Shown here: positions 17,868 to 26,211 of the stretch, in pieces
How the letters are laid out: each line of letters starts with the position of its first letter
Position numbering within the stretch: position 1 is the stretch's first letter
Source: Bosea vaviloviae
GTDB taxonomy: Bacteria; Pseudomonadota; Alphaproteobacteria; Rhizobiales; Beijerinckiaceae
Reading direction: 5' to 3'
Assembly: GCF_001741865.1 (NCBI RefSeq)
Contig: NZ_CP017147.1
Location: 744,001-808,000, forward strand
DNA: 64,000 bases
Program-made: the position numbers and the translations under genes
The notes under the pieces: generated by a model
What the model was told of the DNA's origin: nothing
Databases searched by the model: none
The model's input: only the letters and a program-made list of their open reading frames with translations

Positions 17868-18202
17868 CTCGGGGCACCGCCTTCGGGATACTACGGCCCC
17901 TGCGCGAGGAACTCGCTGGGAGGTTAGACGGGACAGATTTCGTGAGCTGAGACGCGGCAAAGCGATCAGCCGAACTGGCATCGAGGCAAGCGGGACTGGA
18001 ACCGGAGAGCTGAAGAAGCGCGGCCCGGAGACTGAAATCGCTGGAGGCGGAGCGCCACGAGACGCACGGAGGGTGACTCAATTCCTCCGCACCGCATCCT
18101 GGCTCAATGGATGCGGATTTATACCAACGCGCCTCGCGGCGCTCCGCCAGCCCCTCGCCAACCGCAGCGGAAACGCGAAGCGGGGATTTCGCGCTGCCGC
18201 TC
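17868..18202. other. Gene-free interval right of the IS element
   Basis: About 335 bp without a supported gene on either strand. I searched it, joined to 16375-16526, for an interrupted RNA gene (RNase P, 6S, tmRNA) and saw no conserved core of any of these. Confidence 0.4.
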
Positions 18203-18592
18203 TCAGCCGTCCGAAGCTGCTGCGACGACCTCGATCTCGACCTTGAACGCCGGCAACGTGAAGCCCGAGACGATCATCAGCGTCGAGGCCGGCGGCGGCG
18301 AACCGACATGAGCGTCGCGGGCTTCCATATAGCCCTTCATATGGGCGCGGTCGGTGACATAAGCGTTGATGCGGACGATATCGGCCAGCGTCATGCCGGC
18401 CTCGCCAAGGATTGCCGCGATATTGGAAAAGCAGAGATCGGCCTGGGCGCGGACATCGTCTGGAACCGTCCCGTCCGGGGCGATGCCGAGCTGGCCCGAG
18501 CAGAAGACGAGCCGCTGGCCGGCCGGCACTTCGACGCCATGGCTGTAGCGGGCGAAGGGTTTGGCGATCGTGGACGGCGCAAGCGGCTTCAT
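18203..18592 (-). CDS. Rid-family (YjgF/YER057c/UK114) protein lacking the RidA arginine
   Basis: A 129-residue trimer-forming Rid-fold protein: FCSGQLGIAPDGTVPDDVRAQ, NIAAILGEAGMTLADIVRINAYVTD and VEIEVVA. In canonical RidA the catalytic arginine lies in an A-R-[LV]-P motif before the VEIE strand. Here the motif reads F-T-L-P, so that arginine is replaced. It probably belongs to another Rid subgroup and may not be an imine deaminase. It is divergent from the lipoprotein gene across a perfect palindrome. Confidence 0.85.
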   Translation of the reverse strand: MKPLAPSTIAKPFARYSHGVEVPAGQRLVFCSGQLGIAPDGTVPDDVRAQADLCFSNIAAILGEAGMTLADIVRINAYVTDRAHMKGYMEARDAHVGSPPPASTLMIVSGFTLPAFKVEIEVVAAASDG

Positions 18593-18621
18593 GGCAAAGG
18601 TCTCCAGGCAGGCGGCGAGAG

Positions 18622-18668
18622 TTTTACAGCATCAGACCGAATACGATATTCGGTCTGATGCTGTAAAA
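18622..18668. repeat. Perfect 22-bp palindrome with 3-bp loop
   Basis: Arms 18622-18643 and 18647-18668 are exactly complementary, starting TTTTACAGCATC and ending GATGCTGTAAAA, with CGA at the centre. It lies 30 bp upstream of the Rid gene and about 95 bp upstream of the lipoprotein start. It may be a dispersed mobile palindrome or a shared regulatory element. Confidence 0.9.
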
Positions 18669-18761
18669 GGCGCGCGACAATCTCCTGCTCATGCCATGTT
18701 CAGCCGGCGTGGCCATGATCGGAGACAAGACGTGCAGAATGATGATCGGATGGAACGCCGC

Positions 18762-19475
18762 ATGACGACCAAGACCGCAGGCAGGCCTCGCAGCGCAGGC
18801 GCGGCCATGTTCCTCAAGGCCGCCGGCCTCGTGCCCCTGCTCGCCTTGACCGCTTGTGCGGGCTCGCAGCGTTTCAGCTTGGACGGACCTGGCCGATCAG
18901 GCATGCCGACCTACGATCCGCCGCCGCTGCAATCGGCGCCGCCGATCAGCTCGGGGCCCGTGACCTCGGAGCCGCTGCCCCCGCCGGGCGGCTATCCGAC
19001 AGCCTCCGCGCCGGCCTCGCCCGGCGGCGCCTTGCCGCCGCCGCAGGACCCCTACTACAATCCCAATGCCGGCGCGCCAGTCACGGCCGCGCCGCCATCC
19101 GCCCAGCCCGGCGAGGTGCCGACCTTGCGTGGCGGCGGTGGCCAGGTCGCCACCCTGGGCGGTGGCGCCGGCCCGGCGCGCGGCGCGGTTTCGTCGCGCG
19201 ATGGCGTCGTCGGCAACTGGACGGCGCGCGAAGCCACCGGCGGCTCCTGCAAGGTCCAGCTCTCGAGCGCGCCCGCGCTCGACCTCTACCGCGCCAACGC
19301 AGCCGGCTGCGCCAATCGCGACCTGCAGAAGGTCACCGCCTGGGACTATCGCGACGGCGAGGTCTATCTCTATCAGCAGGGCGGCTCGGTGGTTGCGCGC
19401 CTGCGCGCCAGCGATGGCGGCGCGATGAACGGCGCCGTGACGAAATCGGGCGCCGCGCTCTCGCTCAACCGCTAG
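18762..19475 (+). CDS. Lipoprotein with C-terminal AprI/Inh metalloprotease-inhibitor-like domain
   Basis: A 237-residue envelope lipoprotein. The signal peptide ends in the lipobox LTAC (near residue 27), so the Cys would be lipidated. Residues ~35-145 are a Pro/Gly/Ala-rich low-complexity linker. Residues ~150-237 resemble the Inh/AprI beta-barrel: GNWTAREATGGSCKVQLS, a second Cys in AAGCANRDLQ, and VTAWDYRDGEVYLY. The two Cys could form the disulfide typical of the family. The start at 18762 (GGAACG upstream) is uncertain; 18750 is equally open. No partner protease is seen nearby. Confidence 0.75.
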   Translation: MTTKTAGRPRSAGAAMFLKAAGLVPLLALTACAGSQRFSLDGPGRSGMPTYDPPPLQSAPPISSGPVTSEPLPPPGGYPTASAPASPGGALPPPQDPYYNPNAGAPVTAAPPSAQPGEVPTLRGGGGQVATLGGGAGPARGAVSSRDGVVGNWTAREATGGSCKVQLSSAPALDLYRANAAGCANRDLQKVTAWDYRDGEVYLYQQGGSVVARLRASDGGAMNGAVTKSGAALSLNR

Positions 19476-19505
19476 GTCTGATCGATATTCGGGCTTCGCC
19501 CTAGC

Positions 19506-19585
19506 CGTCATTGCGAGCGCAGCGAAGCAATCCAGAAGGTCTCGCTCGGCGGCCCCTGGATTGCTTCGCTGCGCTCGCAATGACG
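19506..19585. repeat. Dispersed palindrome class A, copy 1 (perfect 30-bp arms)
   Basis: Arms 19506-19535 and 19556-19585 are exact reverse complements, beginning CGTCATTGCGAGCGCAGC and ending at CAATCCAG, with a 20-bp spacer. It lies between convergent genes. Related copies are at 31080, 47273 and 52458. Confidence 0.93.
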
Positions 19586-19615
19586 ATAGGGAAATGCTCT
19601 GGCGGCGCGAGCCGG

Positions 19616-20236
19616 TCAGGCGCGCGAGGAGCGCCCGAAAAACGCCGGCCGCCAGAATTTGCGCTGCAGCGACAGCGCCAGCGTGGCAAAGCCCTTGGCG
19701 TTGTCGAAGGCCTCGTCGAGGATGGTGAAGGGCGTCGGCGCTCCGGTCGCGATCGAGCCCTCGACATCGTTGTAGCCGCCGACGAGATCGGCCTCGAACT
19801 TGCGCGCGAGACGGCGCATCGCCGCATTCTCCGGCAGGCAGGTCATGTAGAGCGTGCGGATGCCGCGATTGCGCCCGGCCGTGATCAGGCGGCTGAACAA
19901 TTGCTCGCCGAGCCCGCGCCGGCGCCAGGCCTTCTCGACGCTGAAGGCAGCCTCGCCGGTCTGGGTGGCGATGTCATCCAGCCCGCGCAATTCAGCCGCG
20001 CCGCGAACCTCGCCCTCTTCGACATAAGCATAGACGAGCCCGCCGACGCCGAAGGTCGTGGCGGCATAGTTGACGAGGAAATCATCGTTCACGGCCGTGC
20101 CGAAACGCTCGCGCCGCGTCACCGCGTCGAGCCGGAGCAGATGGGCGGTGAAGAGGTCGCGTTCCGTGGGCCAGAGCCGGCGGATTTCACCATGGCCGGT
20201 CACAGCGCCGGCTTGTTTGGAACTTGCCAATGTCAT
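19616..20236 (-). CDS. GNAT-family N-acetyltransferase
   Basis: A 206-residue single-domain acetyltransferase. Motif A (FSVEKAWRRRGLGEQLFSRLI, with R-R-R-G-L-G) binds acetyl-CoA, and motif B follows (LYMTCLPENAAMRRLARKFEAD). The N-terminal ERDLFTAHLLRLDAVTRRERFG resembles GNATs of the COG0454/acetyl-CoA synthetase-modifying group, but this is weak. It is convergent with the lipoprotein gene and has no operon partner. The substrate is unknown. Confidence 0.85.
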   Translation of the reverse strand: MTLASSKQAGAVTGHGEIRRLWPTERDLFTAHLLRLDAVTRRERFGTAVNDDFLVNYAATTFGVGGLVYAYVEEGEVRGAAELRGLDDIATQTGEAAFSVEKAWRRRGLGEQLFSRLITAGRNRGIRTLYMTCLPENAAMRRLARKFEADLVGGYNDVEGSIATGAPTPFTILDEAFDNAKGFATLALSLQRKFWRPAFFGRSSRA

Positions 20237-20348
20237 CTCCTGTAACAGCGCGAAATCGCTGCGCTACCGACCAGGAGGCGTGTCTTCCCTAACTCGGACA
20301 TCAGATCGTATGTTGCAACGCACAATACAAGGGGTGCACTGCGGAATT

Positions 20349-21767
20349 TCACCGCCCGATCGTGATCACGTCGTCGGCCGTCGCCGCCAGCAGGGCCCGG
20401 TCATGCCCGATCAGCACGAGTCCGACCCCCTCGCCCGCAACGAGCTCCCGTAGCAGCGCGATCGTCTCGCGCTGGACCAGCGGATCGAGCCGCGAGGTTG
20501 GCTCGTCGGCCACGATCAGCGCCGGCTTCATCAGCAGGATGCGCGCCAGCGCCAGCCTTTGCGCCTCCCCGCCCGAGACGTCTCCTGGCCGGCGCCGCAG
20601 CAATCGCGGATCAAGCCGCAGCCGCTCGAGCAAGGGCGGCAGATCACGGGCGAGATCAAGCTCGGGCGCGACCTCCGCGAGGTCGGCAAGCTGCAGGCCG
20701 ATGCTGCGGCCGGGCAGGAAGACGCTGGCGGGATCCTGATGCAGCTTCTGGTAGCGGCGACGCAGGCGCTTCAGTGCCGCACGATCGCGATAGGGGTCGG
20801 CGCCGGCCCAGCTCACCTGGCCGGCATCGGGCGCCTGCAGCCCGAGCAGGATATTGCCGAGCGTGGTCTTGCCGCAGCCGCTGGGACCGGTGAGGGCGAG
20901 CACGCCACCACGCGGGACATGGATGTCGAGCCCGTCGAACAGCGCCGGCCGGCCGCGGAAGCCGAAGCGCAGGCCATGGCCGGCAAGCACCGGAGCATCG
21001 ACCGCGCAGCAGCGCAGGCTCGGCCGCCAGCGCGAGGGATCGGCCTCGATCCAGGCGCGGGTATAGGGTTGGCGCGGCGCTGCGAAGATGGCCTCGCTCT
21101 CGCCCTGCTCGACGATACGGCCCTCGCGCAGCACCGCAAGCCGTCCGCCGAGCGCGCGCGCCAGCCCGATGTCATGCGTGATCACCAGGAGCGCGCGCCC
21201 GGCCTGCTCAAGCGACAGCAGCAGGTCGCGCGTCTGGTCGAGCCTTTCGGGATCGAGCCCCTTGGTCGGCTCATCGGCGATCAGCAGCGGCGCGTGCCCG
21301 ACCAGCACGGAAGCGACGAGCACGCGCTGCGCCATGCCGCCCGACAGCATCAGGGGATAGGCCTGCGCAACCGCGGGCGCGAGCCCGACGGCCTGCAGCG
21401 CCGCCACCGCATCGCCCCGCCCCGTCCTCTCGAAGAGCTGACGGCCAATGCGCATCGTCGGATCGAGCGCCGCGCGTGGCTCCTGCGGCAGCAGCATGGT
21501 CTCGCGCGACCAGAACAGCCGCAGGAGCCCGGCTTGCCCGGCATCGACCGCCGCATGGCCGTTGATCGCGATCGTCCCGCTCGCCGTGAAGCCTTGCGGC
21601 AAGAGGCCCATCACCGCCTGCGCGATCAGGCTCTTGCCGCTGCCGGTCTCGCCGATCAGGACCAGCGTCCCACCGGCCTCGACCTCGAGATCGACCTCGG
21701 CAACCACCGTCGCGCCATGGCCGTCGCGAATGGCGAGACCGCGGATGACGAGGGCGGGCGGGCTCAT
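20349..21767 (-). CDS. Nickel/peptide-type ABC transporter, double ATP-binding protein (DppD-DppF fused)
   Basis: A 472-residue cytoplasmic ATPase with two complete ABC domains. Domain 1 covers ~1-235 (GETGSGKS, LSGGMAQR, LLIADEPTKGLD). Domain 2 covers ~250-472 (GPSGCGKT, VSGGEAQR, LIVADEPTSRLD). Fusions of this kind serve peptide, nickel and metallophore importers of the Opp/Nik class. The start at 21767 has AAGGAG upstream and overlaps the permease stop in ATGA. It is the last gene of the cobalamin-riboswitch operon. The C-terminus is slightly shorter than usual and lacks the oligopeptide-binding tail. Confidence 0.9.
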   Translation of the reverse strand: MSPPALVIRGLAIRDGHGATVVAEVDLEVEAGGTLVLIGETGSGKSLIAQAVMGLLPQGFTASGTIAINGHAAVDAGQAGLLRLFWSRETMLLPQEPRAALDPTMRIGRQLFERTGRGDAVAALQAVGLAPAVAQAYPLMLSGGMAQRVLVASVLVGHAPLLIADEPTKGLDPERLDQTRDLLLSLEQAGRALLVITHDIGLARALGGRLAVLREGRIVEQGESEAIFAAPRQPYTRAWIEADPSRWRPSLRCCAVDAPVLAGHGLRFGFRGRPALFDGLDIHVPRGGVLALTGPSGCGKTTLGNILLGLQAPDAGQVSWAGADPYRDRAALKRLRRRYQKLHQDPASVFLPGRSIGLQLADLAEVAPELDLARDLPPLLERLRLDPRLLRRRPGDVSGGEAQRLALARILLMKPALIVADEPTSRLDPLVQRETIALLRELVAGEGVGLVLIGHDRALLAATADDVITIGR

Positions 21768-22723
21768 CGTTCGATCTCCTTGCCGGAATCGGGCTCCGAC
21801 AAAGCCTGCCCAAGCAGGGTCGCGCCGAGCACGGAGATGAAGATCGCCAGGCAAGGCGCCGCCATCTGCACCGGCGCCTCGGAGATGTAAGGCAGGAGTT
21901 CGCTGATCATCGCGCCCCATTCCGGCGTCGGCGGTTGCAGGCCCAGCCCCAGGAAACCGAGCGCCGAGATCGACATGATTGCGGCCCCCAGCCCCAGCGT
22001 CGCCAGCGTCGTGGTCTGGCGCAGCACTGCGGGCAGAACGTGGCGGATCAGCAGAGTACGAGCCGGAAAGCCCGCCAATCGCGCCGCCTCGACATGGGGC
22101 TCCTTGAGCTCGCTTTGCGCGATGGCGCGCGCCATCCGGGCGAATTGTGGCCACAGCGTCAATTTGATGCCGATCAGCATCGGCAGCACGCCGCCGCCGA
22201 GAAAGCCGGAGATCAGCAGCGCCAGCAGGATGCCGGGAAAAGCCAGCATCAGATCGGCGAGGCGCATGATCGCCATGTCGCTCCAGCGCCCAGCATAGGC
22301 GGCGATCAGGCCAAGCCCGAGGCCGACCCCCGTGGCAGCGCTGACGCAGGCGAGCGCGATCCCCAGCGAGCGGCCCGCCCCATGCGCCAGGCGGGCGAAC
22401 ACGTCGCGCCCGACATGGTCTGTGCCAAGCGGATGCGCGAGGCTGGGCCCTTCGAGCGCATGCAGCAGATCCTGCACTGTGGGATCATGCGGCGACAGCA
22501 ATGGTCCAAACATAGCCAGCCCAGCCACGACAGCCAGCAGGACAAGCGGGAAAGCGAGACCGGCCTTCAACCCATCTCCCCTCTCAGCCCTCATCCTGGC
22601 GAGCGTTCGGAACGAATGCGTCTCCAGGGATGCGCCAGCGCGCTCGGGATCATCCTGCGAGACGGAGCTGTGCGGCTCCTCGGAATGAGGCTTGGTGAGT
22701 TCGGAAAGCGCCTGGCTGCTCAT
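21764..22723 (-). CDS. Nickel/peptide-type ABC transporter permease (DppC/NikC-like)
   Basis: A 319-residue inner-membrane permease. It has the typical HPLGTDHVGRDVFARLAHGAGRSLGIAL opening and the EAA loop EAARLAGFPARTLLIRHVLPAVL, with about six helices. Residues ~12-46 (KPHSEEPHSSVSQDDPE...) are hydrophilic, unlike DppC, and are encoded by a decayed palindromic repeat, described separately. ATGA overlaps join it to both neighbours. It pairs with the DppB-like permease. Confidence 0.88.
   Translation of the reverse strand: MSSQALSELTKPHSEEPHSSVSQDDPERAGASLETHSFRTLARMRAERGDGLKAGLAFPLVLLAVVAGLAMFGPLLSPHDPTVQDLLHALEGPSLAHPLGTDHVGRDVFARLAHGAGRSLGIALACVSAATGVGLGLGLIAAYAGRWSDMAIMRLADLMLAFPGILLALLISGFLGGGVLPMLIGIKLTLWPQFARMARAIAQSELKEPHVEAARLAGFPARTLLIRHVLPAVLRQTTTLATLGLGAAIMSISALGFLGLGLQPPTPEWGAMISELLPYISEAPVQMAAPCLAIFISVLGATLLGQALSEPDSGKEIER
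22588..22691. repeat. Class C palindromic repeat inside the permease coding region
   Basis: On the minus strand it begins CCTCATTCCGAGGAGC and ends GCTCGCCAGGATGAGG, with internal GTCTCGCAGGATG and CATCCCTGGAGACGCAT as a second pair of arms. The intergenic copy at 49081-49187 has the same architecture. It keeps the reading frame of the permease and adds about 35 residues before the first helix. Confidence 0.8.
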
Positions 22724-23673
22724 GCCGCGGCCCTCGCGGCCTGGCGCGGATCCAGCGCGAGGCAGGCGAGATCGGCCAGCAGGTTGACGCCCGCATAGAC
22801 CAGCCCGATCACCAGCCCCGCGCCCATCACCACCGGCACGTCGCGGGCGAGCAGCGCCTTGACCAGCAACTCGCCCAAGCCGGGATAGTTGAACAGCATC
22901 TCGACCACGACGAAGCCATCGACCATGTAGGCGAATTGCAGGGCCGCAAAGGTCGCGACCGGGATCGCCGCATTGCGCACGCCGTGATGGCGGAAGGCCG
23001 ATGCGGCCGAGCGCCCCCTGATCCGCGCGAAGGTCATGTAGAAGGCGCCGCGCACTTCGACCACCGCATTGCGGATGATCCTGACCGAGAAGGCCGCCAG
23101 GCCCAGCGCCAGCGTCAAGGCCGGCAGGACCATATGCGCGCCCGTCCGGTAGCCCGCCGGCGGCAGCCAGCGCAGGCTGAGCGCGAAGATCGAGATCAGG
23201 CCGATGCCGACGAGGAAGCTCGGCAGCGAGGCAAGCGCCACGGCGATGCCCGTCGTCACGCGGTCGAGCCATCCGCCCGGCGCAAAACCGCAGGCGATGC
23301 CGAGCGGCAGGGCGATGAGATAGGAGACCAGCCAGCCGAGCGCGCCCAGGCCGAGCGTGAAACGACCGTGATAGGCGATCTCCTGCCGCACCGGCTGGCG
23401 CGAAACCAGCGACTGGCCGAGATCGCCGGTCGCGACGCGGCCGAGCCAGGCGGCGTATTGCACGGCCAATGGCCGGTCGAGCCCTTCCTCGCGGCGGATG
23501 CGTTCGGTCGTCTCGATCGTCACCCGCTCGTCGCCGACACGGGCCGCGGCAACGCGAAGCGCCATGTCGCCGGGCAAGGCATGGATGAAGGCAAAGCACA
23601 GCGTCGCCAGCAGCCAGGCCGTCAGCGCGGCCTGCGTGGCGCGCGTCCCGAGCAGCGTCAGCGCCGGCCTCAT
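22720..23673 (-). CDS. Nickel/peptide-type ABC transporter permease (DppB/NikB-like)
   Basis: A 317-residue inner-membrane permease. The N-terminal helix is followed by the periplasmic GDMALRVAAARVGDERVT segment and the family motif LDRPLAVQYAAWLGRVATGDLGQSLVSRQPV. Near the C-terminus it has VDGFVVVEMLFNYPGLGELLVKALLARDVPVV. The start at 23673 overlaps the DMT transporter stop in ATGA. The length is normal for the family. It forms the channel with the DppC-like permease. Confidence 0.9.
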   Translation of the reverse strand: MRPALTLLGTRATQAALTAWLLATLCFAFIHALPGDMALRVAAARVGDERVTIETTERIRREEGLDRPLAVQYAAWLGRVATGDLGQSLVSRQPVRQEIAYHGRFTLGLGALGWLVSYLIALPLGIACGFAPGGWLDRVTTGIAVALASLPSFLVGIGLISIFALSLRWLPPAGYRTGAHMVLPALTLALGLAAFSVRIIRNAVVEVRGAFYMTFARIRGRSAASAFRHHGVRNAAIPVATFAALQFAYMVDGFVVVEMLFNYPGLGELLVKALLARDVPVVMGAGLVIGLVYAGVNLLADLACLALDPRQAARAAA

Positions 23674-24599
23674 GACAGCGCCTTCGCGGCCGGGCTCTCG
23701 GAGGAGCCCTTGGCGCACTGCGAAAAGCGCAGCGCGATCTTGTCGGCGAAGGCGACGACCACCGCCGCGGCCACGATCATGGCGGCGCCGAAGAGGCCGA
23801 GCGGCTGGGGCGTCACCGAAAAGATCGCGAGATCGAAGAGCAATGCCCACAGCATCGCCGTGTATTCGAACGGCGCGAGCACCGAGACCGGCGCGCGCGC
23901 CACCGCCTCCGTCATGGCGATATGCGCCAGGCCGCCGAAAACGCCCGACCCGATGAGCGCGAGCAGGCCCAGGCCACGCGCATCGACCCAGCCGAAGGGC
24001 AGGCTCGCGAGCCCGGCAAGCGCGCAGACCAGCGCGAAATAGAAGGCGATCGTACCCGCCGGCTCCGTCTCGGTCAGCGTCTTGACCTGCACCTTGGACG
24101 CCGCCGTGGTCAGCGCCATGCCCAGGCCGGCGCCGATACCGATCAGCGTGCCGCGATCCAGCGCCGGCCCCTGGAAGGCCGGCGCCAGCATCAATCCGAC
24201 GCCGGCGAAGCCGAGCAGGGCGGCAGCGCCCACAAGCCAGCCCGGCCGCTCGCCGAGCACGAGCACGGCCAGCGGCAGCACCAGCAGCGGGGCGAGGAAG
24301 CCGAGCGCTGTGGCGTTCGCCAATGGCAGATGCGCGAGCGAGATGAAGGACAGTACCATCGCGACACAGCCGAGCAGGCTGCGCTTGAGATGGCCGAAGG
24401 GCCGTTTCGTCTTCAAGCCCGATGGCAACGCACCGCGCCAGGCCAGGTAGAGCATGATCGGCAGCAACGCGACGAAGCTGCGATAGAACACGACCTGGCC
24501 GACCGGCGCCTCGATGGAGGCCAGCCTGACGCAGAGCATCATCAGCGAGAACAATACTGTTGCCGCCAATCTGAGGCCGATGCCGGAGGCCATGCTCAT
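23670..24599 (-). CDS. DMT-superfamily (EamA) transporter embedded in the ABC importer operon
   Basis: A 309-residue membrane protein with ten predicted helices in two EamA repeats (first repeat ~5-135, second ~145-290). Most EamA proteins export metabolites. It is encoded between the substrate-binding protein and the permeases, with 4-bp overlaps on both sides, so it is co-translated with the importer. In the pseudopaline metallophore system an EamA protein (CntI) exports the chelator; a similar role here is inference. The C-terminal ~20 residues are hydrophilic. Confidence 0.87.
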   Translation of the reverse strand: MSMASGIGLRLAATVLFSLMMLCVRLASIEAPVGQVVFYRSFVALLPIMLYLAWRGALPSGLKTKRPFGHLKRSLLGCVAMVLSFISLAHLPLANATALGFLAPLLVLPLAVLVLGERPGWLVGAAALLGFAGVGLMLAPAFQGPALDRGTLIGIGAGLGMALTTAASKVQVKTLTETEPAGTIAFYFALVCALAGLASLPFGWVDARGLGLLALIGSGVFGGLAHIAMTEAVARAPVSVLAPFEYTAMLWALLFDLAIFSVTPQPLGLFGAAMIVAAAVVVAFADKIALRFSQCAKGSSESPAAKALS

Positions 24600-26182
24600 T
24601 TCCAGGCCATCCGTTCGACCAGATAGCGCATCTCATAGGGGTCGATCGCGACGTTCTTGATCCGCCCGGAAACCGCGACGCTGTGTTCGGTCCAGGAGAC
24701 CGGGACGACGGGCATCTGGTCGTGCAGCAGGGCGATGATCTGCCCCCGCAGCTCGTCCTTGCGGGCGTCGTCGAAGCTCGCGAGATAGGCGTCCGTCAGG
24801 GCCTTGACCCGATCCCGGCCATCCCAGCGCGCCGTCCCCCAGACCGAGCGCTCGCGCGTGAAGTCGGGGATGATCGTCGCGATCGGCTCCGGCACATTGA
24901 CATAGGTGCGCGAGACCAGCGTGAACTGCATGGTCCCGTCCTTGATCGCGGCGGGAACGCTGTTGCCGGGACCGACCTCGATGGCGACCTCCATGCCGAT
25001 CCCACGCAATTGTGCCTGAATGGCTGAAGCCATGACCGGCAGCTCCGGTCGATTGACCAGCGTCAGGAGCTTGGCCGCAAGCCGGACACCATCCTTGACG
25101 CGGATGCCGTCGCCTGCCGCGATCCAGCCGGCGTCGTCGAGCAGCTTGCGCGCCGCCGCGGGATCATGGGCGATGGCGGGCAGACCCTGGCGATGCCACC
25201 CCGTCATGATCGGCGGCAGCAGCTGCGAGGCGCTCGAACCCGGATGGCGCAGGATCGCCTTGGCGATGCCGTCGCGGTCGACGGCCATGGCGATGGCGCG
25301 GCGGACGCGAAGATCGGAGAATTGCGGCAATCCGCTGTCGAAGAACAGCGCGCGGACCCGCGGAATCGTCAGGCTCTCCACCTTCATCTGGCCGGCGGCA
25401 TTGATCCGCGGCGTCGCGGTGGGGCTGAGCGTATAGACGAGGTCGGCGTCCCCCGCGATCGCGATATTGGCGCGGGTGTCGCCATTGACCACCGCCGTGT
25501 AGCGCAGCCTGGCGATGGCGGGCCTGGTCCGCGCATAGCCTTCGAAACGGTCGAGCTCCAGCGTCGTCTTGTTGTCGATCCAGGTCTTGCCGTCGATCGA
25601 TGCGAGCTTGTAGGGGCCGGTCGCGACGATCTTGATGACCTTGCCATCGGTGCCGTAAGCGGAGGGCGCGAGCACGATCGACGCGTAATCGCACAGGAAA
25701 GCCGGCAGCACGCTGAAGGGCGTCCTGGTGCGGATCACCACGTCGGCGCCATCGAGCGACACGCTGTCGAGCGGCACGGCCGAAAGGCTCTCGCCGATGA
25801 AGGACTGCTTCAGGCTGGCGGCCACGGCCTGCGCCGTCACCGGGTTGCCGTCATGAAAGCTCAGCCCCGCGCGCAGCTTGAAGCGCCAGCTCAGCTTGTC
25901 CTCGGAAACCGACCAGCTTTCGGCGATACCGCCGACGAGCTGGCCCTCCGGCTCGACCTGCACCAGCGTCTCCGCGACCCCGAGGCGGGTCAGGATATAG
26001 CCGATATCGGCCGGGTCGTTCGAGGCGTACTCCCAGGGCGCGACGACGCGCAGGACAGGTTCGCCCTGTTGGGCCATGGCTGGCGCGATCATGGCTGGCG
26101 CGATCATGGCCGGCGCGGTCATAGCGGGCAGGGCCAGGGCCAATCCGACCAGGGCGCGGCGCGATATCGTCGGCAAATTCAT
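24596..26182 (-). CDS. ABC transporter substrate-binding protein, SBP_bac_5 (nickel/peptide) family
   Basis: A 528-residue periplasmic receptor. The signal peptide has a twin-arginine-like start (TISRRALVGLALALPAM) stretched by three APAMI units. The mature domain shows YILTRLGVAETLVQVEPEGQLVGGIAESW, LSWRFKLRAGLSFHDGNPVTA and the FFDSGLPQFSDLRVRRAIAMAVDRDGI segment, all family motifs. The start ATG 26182 has GGAG nine bases upstream. It begins 29 bp after the methyltransferase and overlaps the EamA gene. Possible ligands are metal chelates, nickel or cobalt complexes, or peptides. The operon context favours a metal chelate. Confidence 0.9.
   Translation of the reverse strand: MNLPTISRRALVGLALALPAMTAPAMIAPAMIAPAMAQQGEPVLRVVAPWEYASNDPADIGYILTRLGVAETLVQVEPEGQLVGGIAESWSVSEDKLSWRFKLRAGLSFHDGNPVTAQAVAASLKQSFIGESLSAVPLDSVSLDGADVVIRTRTPFSVLPAFLCDYASIVLAPSAYGTDGKVIKIVATGPYKLASIDGKTWIDNKTTLELDRFEGYARTRPAIARLRYTAVVNGDTRANIAIAGDADLVYTLSPTATPRINAAGQMKVESLTIPRVRALFFDSGLPQFSDLRVRRAIAMAVDRDGIAKAILRHPGSSASQLLPPIMTGWHRQGLPAIAHDPAAARKLLDDAGWIAAGDGIRVKDGVRLAAKLLTLVNRPELPVMASAIQAQLRGIGMEVAIEVGPGNSVPAAIKDGTMQFTLVSRTYVNVPEPIATIIPDFTRERSVWGTARWDGRDRVKALTDAYLASFDDARKDELRGQIIALLHDQMPVVPVSWTEHSVAVSGRIKNVAIDPYEMRYLVERMAWK
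26075..26119. repeat. Three 15-bp tandem repeats in the signal-peptide coding region
   Basis: CATGGCTGGCGCGAT occurs twice exactly and a third time with two changes. It encodes repeated A-P-A-M-(I/T) in the hydrophobic core and cleavage region of the signal peptide. Confidence 0.85.
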
Positions 26183-26211
26183 CAGGGCAATCTCCAATAC
26201 GGTGAAAAAGC

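Noticed and set aside
16375..18200. An RNA gene (RNase P, 6S or tmRNA) interrupted by the IS element
   Set aside because: After mentally removing the IS and one target copy, the joined sequence is GC-rich with many short complementary stretches, but none of the conserved cores of these RNAs is present.
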